A stretch of DNA of 64,000 nt from Marasmius tenuissimus (GCA_029532415.1 JAQOTA010000047.1:3348001-3412000); one strand, 5' to 3'. Shown: positions 42,401 through 52,634, counted from the stretch's first letter. Program-made: numbers and translations. Notes: generated by a model from the sequence alone, not told the origin.

Positions 42401-44823
42401 ATCTCCGAGTTATGGGTTGTGCAGCCTACGTCTTCATTCCTGAAGATCGTAGGAAGAATAAGCTCGCTCCTCGCAGTGAGTTAATGACTTTCATTGGCTA
42501 CCAAGATGGGATGAAAGGCTTCCTGTTCATGCGAAGTAATAATTCCGTATTCAAAGGTAGCACTGCACTATTCGATGAGACGCTATACAATAAGTGTCCT
42601 GATGCCAAAACTCGTGGCTTCACACCTGTCGGTAGTGAACCATTTACTTTGGGTGAAAATCCCAACATTCCTTCGGAAGATGAAGACTCTGATGACGATT
42701 GGGACGATACTCCGTTCCCAGATCTCAGACGTCGCTCTGAACCTTCTAAGAGATCAGAACCTCAGGTTGACGAACCTGCAGGTGGCCCTGCGCCAGGGGA
42801 TTTGCCACTCCCTCAATCTGGTCCTCCGACGCCTCCAGGCGAACCCGCCGTTCCTCCGCCTGCACCAGCAGCGGATGGTCCACGCCAGTCTTCGAGGCAG
42901 CGGAAGGGTACAACGCAACCTGGTAACATATTTGGTGAACAGCGGAACCCAAATAGACCCTCAGATATTATTCGCGACTTAGAAAATAAGAATACTTGGA
43001 GAAACGTCACTGGAGATAAAGAACCTACACATCCAGTTGATCGTCCTAGCTCTTCGCGATCTAGGAAAGGCAAAGGTGGTAAAAAGGGGATTCCTGGTCC
43101 ACTTCCGCCTCCGCCTGCTCCAGAACCCAGTGGAAGCACTGAGTCGCATGAGGAAGAAAGCGTAGTCGAAAGACTGACCCAAGAAGGGGGAGTAGGATTC
43201 GTGATTTATTTGTTGAACAATGCCGTTCCAATTCACGATTCGCTTCCAACGTCCGATACTCCTGATTTCTCAAATATCAGAGAGTGGACACTCCGCGATA
43301 TTCTAAAGTTGCCTATTGAGCAACAGAAGGAATGGAAGAACGCTTGCCACGAAGAACTTGAGGCACTTCGTAAGCGCAAGGTCTTCGAACTCTGTGACTT
43401 GCCTAAAGGTCGCAAAGCCATCAGAAATAGATGGGTCTTCGACGTCAAGTCGAATGGTCGCAAGAAAGCAAGGCTTGTTGCCAAAGGTTTCTCTCAGGTC
43501 GAAGGTGTCGACTTTGATGAGATCTTCTCACCAGTTGTTCGTTACGAGACTGTTCGTATGATGCTTGCTCTCGCAGCTCTCAAAAACTGGTACATCACTT
43601 CTGTTGATGTAAAGAACGCCTTCCTTTATGGTGATCTTGTTGAGGAGATTTACATGGAACAACCTGAAGGCTTCAAAGTCAAGGGCCAAGAACGTAAGGT
43701 ATTACGCCTGCGTCGTGCATTATATGGACTGAAGCAAGCTGCCCTAGAGTGGTGGCGAACCCTCAGCTCGTCCATGGAAGTATTAGGCTTCAAACGTCTG
43801 ACTTCTGATGCTGGACTCTTCATCTGCAAAGATCCGAAGAGTGGTGAAGTTGTGTATGCGATCATTTACGTTGACGATGCACTCTTCATGGGTCCTAACA
43901 AAGCTTTTGTTGACAAGAAGAAAGCCGAGTTCATGGCTCGATGGGAATGTCGTGATATGGGCGATGCTAGCGAGTTTCTCCGCATGAGCATTCGTCGCGA
44001 AGGCAATAAGATCATGATTGACCAGAAGGATTATCTGAAGAAAGTCCTTGAACGTTTCGGGATGCAGAATGCAAAAGGTGCTCCTACGCCCTTACCTGCT
44101 GGCTATGTGCCAACTCCAAACGATGGTCCGGTCAATCCTGCTATTCGCTCCAGATTCCAGTCTGTGATTGGGTCGCTTCTGTACATTATGCTGGGCACAC
44201 GTCCTGATATTGCCTATGCAGTTACGAAGCTCTCCCAGTTCTCTTCTAATCCAACGAAGGAACACCTCGATAAAGCTCTGTATATCTGCCGCTATCTAGC
44301 TGGCACATCAGATTATTCACTTGTCTACGATGGTGACTCTGATGGAGGTCTTCTTGCGTTCACAGACTCGGATTGGGCTGCCGATCCTATCAAACGCCGT
44401 TCGATCACTGGCTACTTCTTCAAGTTAGCAGGCGGCATCTTCTCGTGGCAATCACACGCCCAGAAGACTGTAGCTCTTTCTTCCACTGAGGCTGAGTATA
44501 TGGCACTGTCGGATTGCAGTCGTCAAGCTTCCTGGATAAGATCGCTACTCTCTGAACTTGGAATTGACTTAGGTCCTATTCCAATCTGCGGAGACAATCA
44601 AGGCTCTATCTTCATTGCATCTAATCCGGTTCAAGAACGCCGAACCAAGCACATTGATATTCGATATCACTATATTCGATCGTGTGTTGAAGATGGCAAA
44701 GTCGAGTTGTTCTTTATTGAAGGAGTCTATAATCCCGCAGACATGTTCACGAAGAATCTCGGACATGAGAAGTTCTTACGCTTCAGAGATCACCTTGGAC
44801 TTGAATTCTATTCGTCCACTTGA
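39415..44823 (+). CDS. Copia Gag-Pol polyprotein (1802 aa)
   Basis: Single open frame encoding Gag, protease, integrase, reverse transcriptase and RNase H in copia order. Gag (about residues 1-420) ends in a Gln/Arg/Asn-rich low-complexity segment; I do not see a canonical CCHC zinc knuckle there, which is unusual. Protease motif WLLDSGASSHF at about 623-633. Integrase zinc-finger-like RRFGHPSDKALNKAR with CRGC, then catalytic Asp in HSDLKS (about 835), Asp in MSDEGGEY (about 897) and Glu in NGRAE (about 931). A Pro/Ser-rich linker follows. The RT has RWVFDVKSNG, SVDVKNAFLYGDL, LYGLKQA and the YVDD box (about 1485). RNase H shows FTDSDWAADP, LSSTEAEYMAL and GDNQGS. No stop or frameshift separates Gag from Pol. 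Confidence 0.96.
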   Translation: MFDVKKFFSGRFDGTGFRQTYNGEMEAVTKAQGLYRHLTGAAKKPTYPLGEPIVPTITVTTPPGGTAQPAAGTDSDDEPDRHPPTDAQITAYNTALESWEEKDLQLMGIIQLTSTKEVFEPLKDMDAAKAWSTIVTTYGEPTLSAIYGDFVKLVSFRLTTSHPQAGIAKFKHYIERLAEVGVELPELIKALLLIAAIPPEWDAASSKSLHDFSRDPDSDTALTVGDVHEAIMVEYERQNPQLANRLSAVKRAGNREPSFGQQQRPPQQRQQRGQQQRGQQRQPQQQQQRPSSNQNNGKKKKQQQRGTRGGINQHQGPGNAGGNNGGNNRSHGHSHLASYASVVASPAPIRPYSSITDRRERIALNAVNNSLRAEIASAPPVRAMGSPPPAHFTGHWDKSCDSTVPQPAVKKNPAAMQSFTGFKPSQSVFDDVRGARSLADRLGAPKTARYLKPFEQIVTSATNRSLQDRIEQPRASSSKRLLEDDEGYEGAGSPSSTSSKRSRSADPDEDVEMDWGSDDGMEDMTSLFGNDVDNDIAEAAGVEDVPDDVSLGSFHDDRQVPYLDLLSQTDTTLQRCSQLVGISSSRGSRSDLESLVYYCHAISSHFVGCTQCKGKKSVNNAQGWLLDSGASSHFTNDLNDFAEYESLDGPIVNTANKGNPIQIKGKGTVFIKHNVEGHDGKLTERVSRLYPVYYIPQLDIRLLSMGEFLQDGLSIRGNTKKLAFYSSQRRQSLVSYPHMPGQTIYWVHSRKASAEVLMAKSVVYNVDYEIEHRRFGHPSDKALNKARKHTQGFPLDLKMPTKKTPLCRGCAEGKMHEKSFPNSTTRASKPFERIHSDLKSYPVESYHRYKYYISFLDDCTSYVWTSKLKTKDEAVPALRDFLTMVKTQFNAVVKTWMSDEGGEYKGDKFDAVLKEYGIQRDQSIPYTPQQNGRAERFNRTIHEKAESLRFEACMPQSWWEFCHVHAVHLYNRTPVQRLNWRTPFEMLYGEAPDVSHLRVMGCAAYVFIPEDRRKNKLAPRSELMTFIGYQDGMKGFLFMRSNNSVFKGSTALFDETLYNKCPDAKTRGFTPVGSEPFTLGENPNIPSEDEDSDDDWDDTPFPDLRRRSEPSKRSEPQVDEPAGGPAPGDLPLPQSGPPTPPGEPAVPPPAPAADGPRQSSRQRKGTTQPGNIFGEQRNPNRPSDIIRDLENKNTWRNVTGDKEPTHPVDRPSSSRSRKGKGGKKGIPGPLPPPPAPEPSGSTESHEEESVVERLTQEGGVGFVIYLLNNAVPIHDSLPTSDTPDFSNIREWTLRDILKLPIEQQKEWKNACHEELEALRKRKVFELCDLPKGRKAIRNRWVFDVKSNGRKKARLVAKGFSQVEGVDFDEIFSPVVRYETVRMMLALAALKNWYITSVDVKNAFLYGDLVEEIYMEQPEGFKVKGQERKVLRLRRALYGLKQAALEWWRTLSSSMEVLGFKRLTSDAGLFICKDPKSGEVVYAIIYVDDALFMGPNKAFVDKKKAEFMARWECRDMGDASEFLRMSIRREGNKIMIDQKDYLKKVLERFGMQNAKGAPTPLPAGYVPTPNDGPVNPAIRSRFQSVIGSLLYIMLGTRPDIAYAVTKLSQFSSNPTKEHLDKALYICRYLAGTSDYSLVYDGDSDGGLLAFTDSDWAADPIKRRSITGYFFKLAGGIFSWQSHAQKTVALSSTEAEYMALSDCSRQASWIRSLLSELGIDLGPIPICGDNQGSIFIASNPVQERRTKHIDIRYHYIRSCVEDGKVELFFIEGVYNPADMFTKNLGHEKFLRFRDHLGLEFYSST

Positions 44824-44856
44824 TTCGCTCAGATGCGCTTTTCAGCTGCACTTAGC

Positions 44857-44865
44857 GAGGGGGTG
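44857..44865 (+). promoter_or_regulatory. Polypurine tract
   Basis: GAGGGGGTG immediately upstream of the 3' LTR, the expected plus-strand primer site. Confidence 0.65.
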
Positions 44866-45185
44866 TGTTGAATCCGTGGACTATAATTAGATCCCGGTAT
44901 ATCCGAAGTCCCGGTTCATACTTCCCGCCATTATATTATGCGGGACAATGCATTCGCTATTGTCTTATTCTTCATTGTTCACTATGCTCATATGTACAAT
45001 TCTATTGTCGTCCCTATATGGTAACTCTATTATATCTACATGTATATAAGCTCGTAGTTCTCTACTTGAATCTACAGTGTGCTTGAGCTTCTACGTCTCG
45101 CCTCTATCTCTCTAAACTCCTCTCTGGTAAGTAGTAGTATAGCTATGTTGTAGTCCTCTGCGCTAGGTGTCATGCCGGCTCATCA
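44866..45185 (+). repeat. 3' LTR of copia element
   Basis: 320 bp, same sequence as 38798-39117, followed directly by the target duplication ACTTG. Confidence 0.95.
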
Positions 45186-45669
45186 ACTTGAGCCATTAAA
45201 ACCACACAACCAAGAAATATACAGGAAATAATGGAGATTTTGTCTATTTTATAGTGTATATTATATAATACTCTGCCTTTGCGTGCAAAAGGTCTATCTG
45301 CCATTTCAGTCTGTCTACCAGACAAAAACTACTTGAATGTGCCATGGGGCTGGACCCAGGTCAGATCCAGGTTATTGTACAGCCACAGCCTGTACCTTGA
45401 TGACTGCCCGCACCCTTCTCCCACATATGTAAGTGTAGCCCCAGGCAAATTCTTGAGCATATCTGGACAGAATGAATAAGAAATATGCACCTACAAATAG
45501 TATTTATGCTGTTAAACTGAAAAAATCAAAGAGACTTTATGTGGGAGCTCAAGCTGCTTGTGAGCCAAGCCACATAATTGCACATGGCTTGGGAGCCACA
45601 CTGGAGCCGAGCCATATCAAGCTGAGCCAAAGCCGAGCTGAGCCAGCTGTGGGCAACACTAGTCTGGAG

Positions 45670-46157
45670 CCGCTCTGAGTCGTGCTGAGTCGCGGGTGTG
45701 TGAGTCGTTTGTGGTTGAACTGAGTTGTAGTAGGAGTGGCTGCAAATATCGTGTGAGTCGTTGTGGCTATTTGTATATCATGACTTGGGGTGACATGTGG
45801 AGATGTCTGCTGGGCATGGTCTGGAGCTGTGGTCTGGACGCATAGTTCCACTTACTCCGTGGAGTTGTTTATAGAGATATCTGAATGAGTGGGAAAGGTG
45901 GTAAGGGAGAGGTGAGTTGGGCAGGAAAGGGTGTCTATGTGGGCACTTGTTGGTGGAAGTAGGGGCAAATTGTAACAGGAATGGTAAGCTCAATCTCAGG
46001 CAGATTTGAGTAGGGGTATGCTACTAAATACACATAAGGATGTCTTGCACCAGCTTTAATAAAGACATGTTAATGGTGATGTTTTCTCGGCACAGTGGCT
46101 TGGATGACACAATTTCCACCGCAAGGGAGCATCTTGGAATCATTCAAACACACTGCT
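45670..46157. other. Intergenic between hAT and the next repeat
   Basis: Right flank of the hAT element. It has several GAGTCG/TGAGTCGT words but no clear unit. No gene seen. Confidence 0.35.
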
Positions 46158-48296
46158 TCATCATCAGGAAAAAGGGTCCTGGTGCTGGGGCAACCTAGGC
46201 GCTCTAGGTTGTCCTGGGGATGCAAAGACACCAAGTTAGCCAGGTTGTCCCAGGAAATAGGTTCCCATGTCCTTGAACCTGGATCATCCTGGGACCAGCC
46301 CTGGACCAACCTAATTCAACTTCAGAGAGCTCCTGGTGTCTTTTTTGCACCTGTGAGTGACCAGTTGGCAAGCCTGGTTCTCATAGGCTTATCAAGGGAG
46401 TAATGATAGAACACAGGGCAATGTAGGCATAGACATACAACAAGCAACAACATGGGAGATATAACCACATTACGGGAGTACAAATATGACTTGTTCATTG
46501 ATAGAGTAACTATCTGATACACACAACACTGGGCTAGTACTGTATAAAACAACAATACTCCATACTCCGCACAATCCACTTATACCCAAACAACCCGAAC
46601 TGATGTATGAAAACAAATCCTCGCCTAGAACAAACGGTTAGTGAGGGCTACTGTGTGTGATGGAATTTAACACATACCATTCCAGACATTGTCACAACAG
46701 GGTGCTGGTCAGCACAATAACATTGACCCTGAAAGAATCAAAGTAAGAACCAGGCTGTCAAAGTGTGAATTGACCATGAACTTACAGGGATTTATGGCAA
46801 GGATGAATGTAGAACTTGAAGGCAACATCAGATGGGCCGTGCAAAGTGAATGGTCTTGACCTAAATTTTGCATGACCTCTTGAGTGGGTGGATATATACT
46901 GAAACTGGTCAGTGGTACTGGCTATTATTCAGCGGGGCATTTCTGAAGTATAGAGGACCAAGTCAGCAAGTGAAAAAAAGTCCGGATGACAATATGTGCA
47001 CACCTAAGGGCCCTGAACTGATTTTTCCTTCAGATTATTGTTGCATGCAGAGTGATGCTGATAGGCCCCAGAGAGAAGGTCAATAAAACCTTCAGATTGA
47101 AGGGAGAGTACCTGGACAAGTCATTGAAAGTGAGGTGTTAGTGGCAGTCACAGGTGTTGATGAAAAGGGTGGCTTTGGGAGTTCCTGAGCAACTATGCAG
47201 TTGATTCCCACACCTAGCTGAGGCACGTGCACTCAGACTGAGAGATCTATGCAACACTGCACGACCTTGCTTGACACTCTAATCTTTGTACGGGGCAGAA
47301 AAGCATTGAATTAAATTTTTGAATAGCTCATGAATAGCTCATTGTCGATTATTATAGATGTCTCAACTAGAATTTTTTATGAGTAATGGTGCAAAGAAGC
47401 ACCAACAAATTTGTGAGCTTCATTTCAATAAATTCTACAAACACCGTTTTCATAGAATGTATTAACAGTTACACAGTTTTCCTGATGATTCATTGTGTGC
47501 CAATGTGTGTTTATCTGTACAAATTTAGAAATGAGAATCAACGCCCCGGTTATAGGTGGGTTATTCTTTAGGTGCCCTTGGAGTGCTCTAAAGTGTCCCA
47601 GGAATATGTCAGGGTGGCCGACTTGTCAGGTTATGGTAGGCAATCCTAGGTTAACCCGATGACTCATCAATACCTGGGCAGATCTGGGACAACCTGTCAC
47701 GAATGGCCTCTGTGAAGAAACCTCTCAAGCCACCTGAACTCACTCAGAGATAAGACTAGTTGATAGAAAAGTAAAAGAGTAGATTGAGCAGCCAAAAGCT
47801 CAACCCAGCACAAGTGCTACAAGTGGTGGGGAGACAAAGTGGACAAGCTGGGAAACTACCTACAGAGACCATGAGTATATATGAGAATATGCATCACAAG
47901 GAATGAATGAAATGATGAGAACTGTCAAGAGTATCCATGAGAGAAAAGCGGGGAAGTCAAACCAAACATGTATAGTTGTAACCAATAGTAAGGTATGAGA
48001 AAGAGATCAAAAGATGATTGTTCCATGATGAAAGACCAAAATAACTGATATGGCTCAATAAGTAAATGAGGATGACAGATGCCAATGCTATGTCGATGGG
48101 AGAATTGATTGGAATGACTCTGGTGATGGTAAATGGCAAGATCCGGGAAAGTAGGGCCGGCACCGGGGTGGACAGGACAAAAGAATAGTGGCAGTTTGTG
48201 ACACAACCTGGCGTCTCCCGAGTGACCGGGGAATCCGGTCCGGTGGTCACCTTCCCAGGTTGCCCCAGCACCAGACCCTGTTTTCCTGATGATTGT
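46158..48296. repeat. 2.1-kb inverted-repeat element, non-coding
   Basis: Left arm 46158-46198 (TCATCATCAGGAAAAAGGG, then TGGTGCTGGGGCAACCTAGG) is repeated inverted at 48255-48296, where the reverse complement reads ATCATCAGGAAAACAGGG, then TGGTGCTGGGGCAACCTGGG. Inside, near both ends, are scattered variants of CCTGGGACAACCT. No transposase or other gene-like frame is seen. I could not find a convincing target-site duplication, so the exact ends are uncertain; it is probably a non-autonomous DNA transposon. Confidence 0.55.
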
Positions 48297-49305
48297 ATTC
48301 TACGTACATGTGCTTGGACCAAAGGGGCGAAACGAGCATTGTATGTGTACAACTGATGACTCTGATTGGAATCTTCAATACAGCACTACTTAAAGTCACA
48401 GCAAGGCGCACTTAACGGGCGAACAAGGGACAAGGCTCATGGCTCCATCGAATTGTCTCCCCATCATTACATATAAATTAATGAACGGGGCTTCACAATT
48501 CTCTGCTATACCGTATTCTTGACCGGAGGTTTTTAATCCCCGGACTTGTGTTACGGCGAGCGCTTGCACACGTTAGCTGTCGACTGGTAACTCACCTGTG
48601 CGAGGCTTGATCTATTTGTAAGCTTGAGTTCTTGTCGGTTTGTGTTGACTATTGTCAACGGGGTCTGTTGGAGCTTGACAGGGAAAGAATGTGACTGGAG
48701 TACCAAAGACTGGAGAGCCCATTGACCGTGTGTGTCCCCGAAGCTAGCGGAATTCTATCTTCGTGTAAGTGCTCAACATTGCGACATCTGATGCAAATTC
48801 TCGAATGTCTGATAGTGTTTGGCTCCTTTTGAACTCTTGTCTGCCAAATCACTTCCACCAACACAAGATAATTCTGAAAGCTTTGCTTATACTTATAAGG
48901 GTTCGGGGAGCTGATCTATGGGTCCAGTACAAAAAGCTCCAGTCTCTGCCTTTTCCAAAATTCCAAAAATCCCCTACATTATTCTTATCACTGATCGTGT
49001 GATCTCCACGGTAAAATGATTGTCCTCCTGCTGACACTTCGGGATAAGCAAGCTTCTCAATATTTCGGTGAGATGAATCAAGGCGCTTATTCAGGCAAGC
49101 GGCCATGTTGACACTGCTTCAAGAACTCTAGCGTTGACTCAACCGCCACATGCTGAAAGCTCAGGAGAGAAATGGTAGGCAATATTACGTCTTCGCCTCA
49201 ACAGTAGACCCATCACCTTGTGGAGGTCCGCAAGATTCGCCACCCAAATTCCCGCAGATCCCATTGTCCTTCAGGTATGTTGTTTCCCATTCGATTATCT
49301 GGCTA
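48297..49305. other. Intergenic, no gene seen
   Basis: About 1 kb with only short frames and no recognised repeat. Confidence 0.35.
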
Positions 49306-49766
49306 CTGTACCATTTCGAGTTGTTCGTCAGGTCACGCGTCACAGGGGACCTACTTTTGCTGAAATGTCACGCCCTGTCACGCATCCCAGGCTCGAGTGT
49401 AACGGTCTGGTTACTAGGCGCCCGTTACTCCGCACGCCACCTTCTCACACGTTTCAGCTCCTATGTTATTTCTATATATTCCTATTCATGTCGTATGTAT
49501 TCCCCTGTCGAATCAACGCCATAGTGCGTCTTCTCTCCATCTCCATTTCCACATTGAGGTCGCCAGGTCCCTCACATCGAGTGTCGAAAAATTTCAGCGG
49601 TTCAGGTCACAATTCGGTCCAAAAATGCTCCGAAAAGGGTGAAATTCGCAAAGTTTTTCAGTCGGTCACACCGGACCGACCTTTGACCGACCTTCCTGTC
49701 GAAACCAAAAAGTGGAAATTTTGGCCACACGTCACACCCCCTGACGAACAACTCGAAATGGTACAG
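49306..49766. mobile_element. 461-bp MITE with TA duplication
   Basis: Terminal inverted repeats of about 26 bp: left CTGTACCATTTCGAGTTGTT followed by CGTCAGG; right CCTGACG followed by AACAACTCGAAATGGTACAG. TA flanks both sides (49304-49305 and 49767-49768). This is consistent with a Tc1/mariner-type MITE. The interior has no plausible gene. Similarity fades inside the arms (GTCACGCGTCAC against GTGTGACGTGTG). Confidence 0.72.
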
Positions 49767-49768
49767 TA

Positions 49769-50366
49769 ATACCATCAACTGGACGGTTACATCATGATCA
49801 CCCAGATGGAGATTCCATGTTCCCTCTTCTGATGGCAATTACCCCCGAACGAGCGTCCCATTTGACTTGTAACTTGTTCGTCGTCGACGAATGCAAGGGA
49901 ATATACGAATAGCATTAGAGATTGAATGCATTTAGTACTATAACTATCAACTGATAAGAGAATCGGAAACAAAGTCAACAAACAAATGCTGCATCTAAAC
50001 GAGAATAACTCTTTCACAGACTCATAGGCCGGTACTTGAGTTTCTCATGCCTCCCGAGACCCAAAGTTCGTGACCTCGACCTAGGCGGGCAGTCGTTGTA
50101 AGGTCTAAAGTCTATGACCGCTATGGTTTAGAGGGCAGGCTGTAGATGAGCTGGATTTTGAGGCACCCCTGCTAGATGTAACATTTGAAGGAGACTTTAC
50201 GACTTACCAATGCAGGAGAAGTCCAGGATGCAGACCGTGCTCAAAGCTCCGACAGTGGCTCGGAACCTGTTTCGTCCACGCCGCTGAGGTAGGTCTCGAG
50301 CAGTGGTATTGCATAATATATGCTCGAATCGATAGGGTAGTCTAAGGACGAGCGAAAAGTCGATGT
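49769..50366. other. Intergenic, no gene seen
   Basis: No recognised gene or repeat between the two MITEs. Confidence 0.35.
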
Positions 50367-50374
50367 ACATATTG

Positions 50375-50892
50375 CAAGGGGTGTCACCCGGGCATCTTGG
50401 TCATATGGGGTCCCCAAGCCCTTAAGGTCAAAAATGACCCCCCTTGAGCAGACCTTGGGGGTCTAGGGAGCCCTTTCTAGACATGTTGACACTCATTTTA
50501 ACATTCATTCTGAGAGCTCAGAGGCTAGAGAATAAAGTAGATGGCCATTTTGTCTTAAGATCCAGTGTGAACTGTACAGGTTGCCAAACTTCAAAGGTAT
50601 GCTGGAGTCTGGAGTCTGGGTTTTGGACCTTACTATCAGACATATAATCTCCTCAAGCAACCAACTTGAGTCCCACCGTATTTGGAGGCTCCCAGTACCT
50701 TTTGAGTAACATCCGTGCCAGCTCAGACTGGAAAATTCATTGTCAGGACGTGTTTGATAGGTGGGACTGGCATGTGACTGTGAGAAAGACCTTCCCAAAA
50801 TGGTAGGAGGGAGGGGGGAGGGGGGGGGCCGAAGGGCCTTAAGATCATATGGGAAGATCATATATAAAAAAATTTTTTGGTGACACCCCTTG
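50375..50892. mobile_element. 518-bp hAT-type MITE
   Basis: Perfect 14-bp inverted ends CAAGGGGTGTCACC ... GGTGACACCCCTTG, with an exact 8-bp target duplication ACATATTG at 50367-50374 and 50893-50900. The interior has no gene. It contains an inner inverted pair (AAGCCCTTAAGGTC near 50420, GGCCTTAAGATC near 50840) and a G-run. The end sequence differs from that of the hAT element at 38655-45661, so it belongs to another subfamily. Confidence 0.85.
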
Positions 50893-51020
50893 ACATATTG
50901 CCAGATCTTGGCGTACACGATCTGCCAACGAATAAGTCAACATATATCATGAGCCGGCAACAAGGATCGAGCAGGCCGAAGAAAGCTTAAGCACCTCTTC
51001 GAAGCCTCGAACTTCTCTCA

Positions 51021-52142
51021 TTAATCTTCATTTCCGTCCTTTCCGTCCTGATCTTCTCGAGGTACAGCGTTGGCCTCGAGACTATTTTCGTAGTGCTGAA
51101 GAGCCCGGGCTTGGTTGTACTCCACCAACAAGTGAATGGCAAGCGCTGCAAGCCACGAACTCAAATACCGGTCATATTTTGCCTGGGACTCGAGCATGAG
51201 GAGATGGTGAGCATGCCTTCGTAGCAGTAGACCCTCGAGGTTTCGTCTATCCTATAGTTCAGCAAACAGAGAGACAAGAAGGTAGGTCCATCTTGAGGAA
51301 AACCACTCCGAGGAGACCGCTTGGCTGCTCATGCCCGCTCCCAGCCATGACCAACTGACTCCGACATCGCCTCTTCCGTCAAATCCTGGTTGACCTCTGG
51401 GTCGCACGTCCAGCCAAAAATTTCTTTTCTTTTCATATGACTGATTACGAAAAAAAAAAAAAACTGTAGTAAATACCAAAAAAAGGCATCGACCACGCTT
51501 GTACAGTACTTGTCTGATGTCGAATTACGAAATCATAAGCATGTTGTTGTGTTTTTTCTTACTTTGCGGCAGCGGGGGGCCAATGGCCATACTTCATGTT
51601 GTAGTCCTGAGTAATATTTCTAGTAGCAAGAAGGAAGTAAGCCCAGCTAGAGGTAGACCAATCAAACTCCGGCTCTTTTGATCACATCGTGCGTAACAAC
51701 ATCATGAACAGACTATATCCGACGGGACTTAAAGTACAACATCATAAACGCCGACACAAAAATACGCTCAAATTGGGCCCAACAACTTCATCGTTCGAAA
51801 TTTGGAGCTCGTACCTACCTCTGAGTAATTCATCCGTCTGAATCTGTGCTCGTTACGAGGGCAACCCCACTGCTACCGAGTGCCAGCCCCGTATCGTTGA
51901 ATTTCAACAGCCTCACTACGTCGGATTGTGAACCGCAGACAGTACATGAGTTAAAAAGGTGCGGGTAGGTTCTGCCTAGAGCCGCTTTGATGAGATTCGA
52001 GACTGAGAGCGAGAAACAGCATTGAACGAGTCGATAAAATTTGAGAGTTTGCAGTGTTGTATTTCCAAGCTGACTCTGGTCGTTGCTGAGCAAGGGCGTC
52101 GCATGACACGGGTGGTTGAGTCCGTTTTTGGCTGGCCTTCAT
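51021..52142 (-). CDS. Possible spliced gene, unrecognised
   Basis: Several minus-strand stretches read like coding exons although no ATG-started frame is long. A C-terminal exon (about 51021-51254) gives NLEGLLLRRHAHHLLMLESQ and AALAIHLLVEYNQARALQHY, ending GNED. One near 51330-51405 gives NQDLTEEAMSESVGHGWER; one near 51545-51668 gives WAYFLLATRNITQDYNMKYG; one near 51840-52070 gives QCCFSLSVSNLIKAALGR with CTVCGSQSD. Joining them needs a GC donor or missed exons, and the start is not determined. I cannot name a family. It may be a real small-exon gene or a decaying one. Confidence 0.3.
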
Positions 52143-52531
52143 GATCTATGGTCGAGAACTTCGAATGAGGAGGGGGGGGGGGGGCCGGGGGAATACAAAA
52201 GGAGCACAGACAAAGCCACCTCGAGACCACGTAATGTAATCCCAATTCACTCGTTGTCCGAATCGGGATTGGACCCACCACGGTCTTTAGCACAACCGTA
52301 AGAGCTGCCCTCAACCGACTAGCTTGGATCGACAGTGCCTTGACTGGCAATATTAAATCTCCAAATACGAGTAGGTTACGTCTCTGATTTTGTCGCGCAA
52401 ATCGGTGACCTATATTGGGATTTTAACGCGCTAATGGGCAGGACAGTGTCGATCACCACTATAGAAGGGACCCACAAGGTCCAACTATATCGACCCCGCG
52501 TCCCAAAAATTTGCACATGGGGTTATGGAAT
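52143..52531. other. Intergenic with a long G-run
   Basis: Contains a homopolymer-like G stretch around 52169-52191. No gene seen. Confidence 0.35.
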
Positions 52532-52634
52532 TGGCCAACGTGGGGATCGAAACCAAGACCTTCGCGTTAATACTTGACACCAGAGTATGTGCGACATATT
52601 AGCACGACGCTCTAACCAACTGAGCTAGTCGGCC
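52532..52634 (-). tRNA. tRNA-Ile(AAU), intron-containing, T-arm mismatch
   Basis: Acceptor stem GGCCGAC/GTTGGCC, D-arm GCTCAGTTGGTTAGAGC, anticodon arm TCGTG-CTAATA...A-CGCGA with anticodon AAT, and T-loop TTCGATC. A 29-nt intron follows position 37. At position 53 it has T where the second copy (53879-53978) has G, so the almost universal G53-C61 pair closing the T-loop is lost. It is therefore either a weak gene or a pseudogene. Confidence 0.75.

Larger units (their letters stand above)
38798..45185 (+). mobile_element. Intact Ty1/copia LTR retrotransposon
   Basis: A 6388-bp element with two 320-bp LTRs that I read as identical (TGTTGAATCC...GGCTCATCA) and a 5-bp target duplication ACTTG (38793-38797 and 45186-45190). 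It has a primer-binding site directly after the 5' LTR, a purine tract before the 3' LTR, and one uninterrupted 1802-codon polyprotein frame. Identical LTRs and an open frame indicate a recent insertion that may still be competent. Confidence 0.95.
38655..45661. mobile_element. Non-autonomous hAT-type element, split by copia
   Basis: Left end TAGTGTTACCTACAGCT; right end, as reverse complement, TAGTGTTGCCCACAGCT. Both sides carry the 8-bp duplication GTCTGGAG (38647-38654 and 45662-45669). Subterminal DNA on both sides is full of GAGCC/GGCTC and AGCTGAGC repeats, a common hAT subterminal design. Removing the copia insertion and one copy of its target duplication leaves about 614 bp (38655-38797 plus 45191-45661) with no transposase, so it is a MITE-like passenger. 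Confidence 0.85.

Noticed and set aside
46868..47086. 72-codon frame inside the 2.1-kb inverted-repeat element
   Set aside because: Short, not resembling a transposase, and without supporting codon pattern.
52160..52200. Long G-run, possible quadruplex
   Set aside because: Simple homopolymer-like tract; similar runs occur at 34890 and 50815, and nothing ties them to a function.
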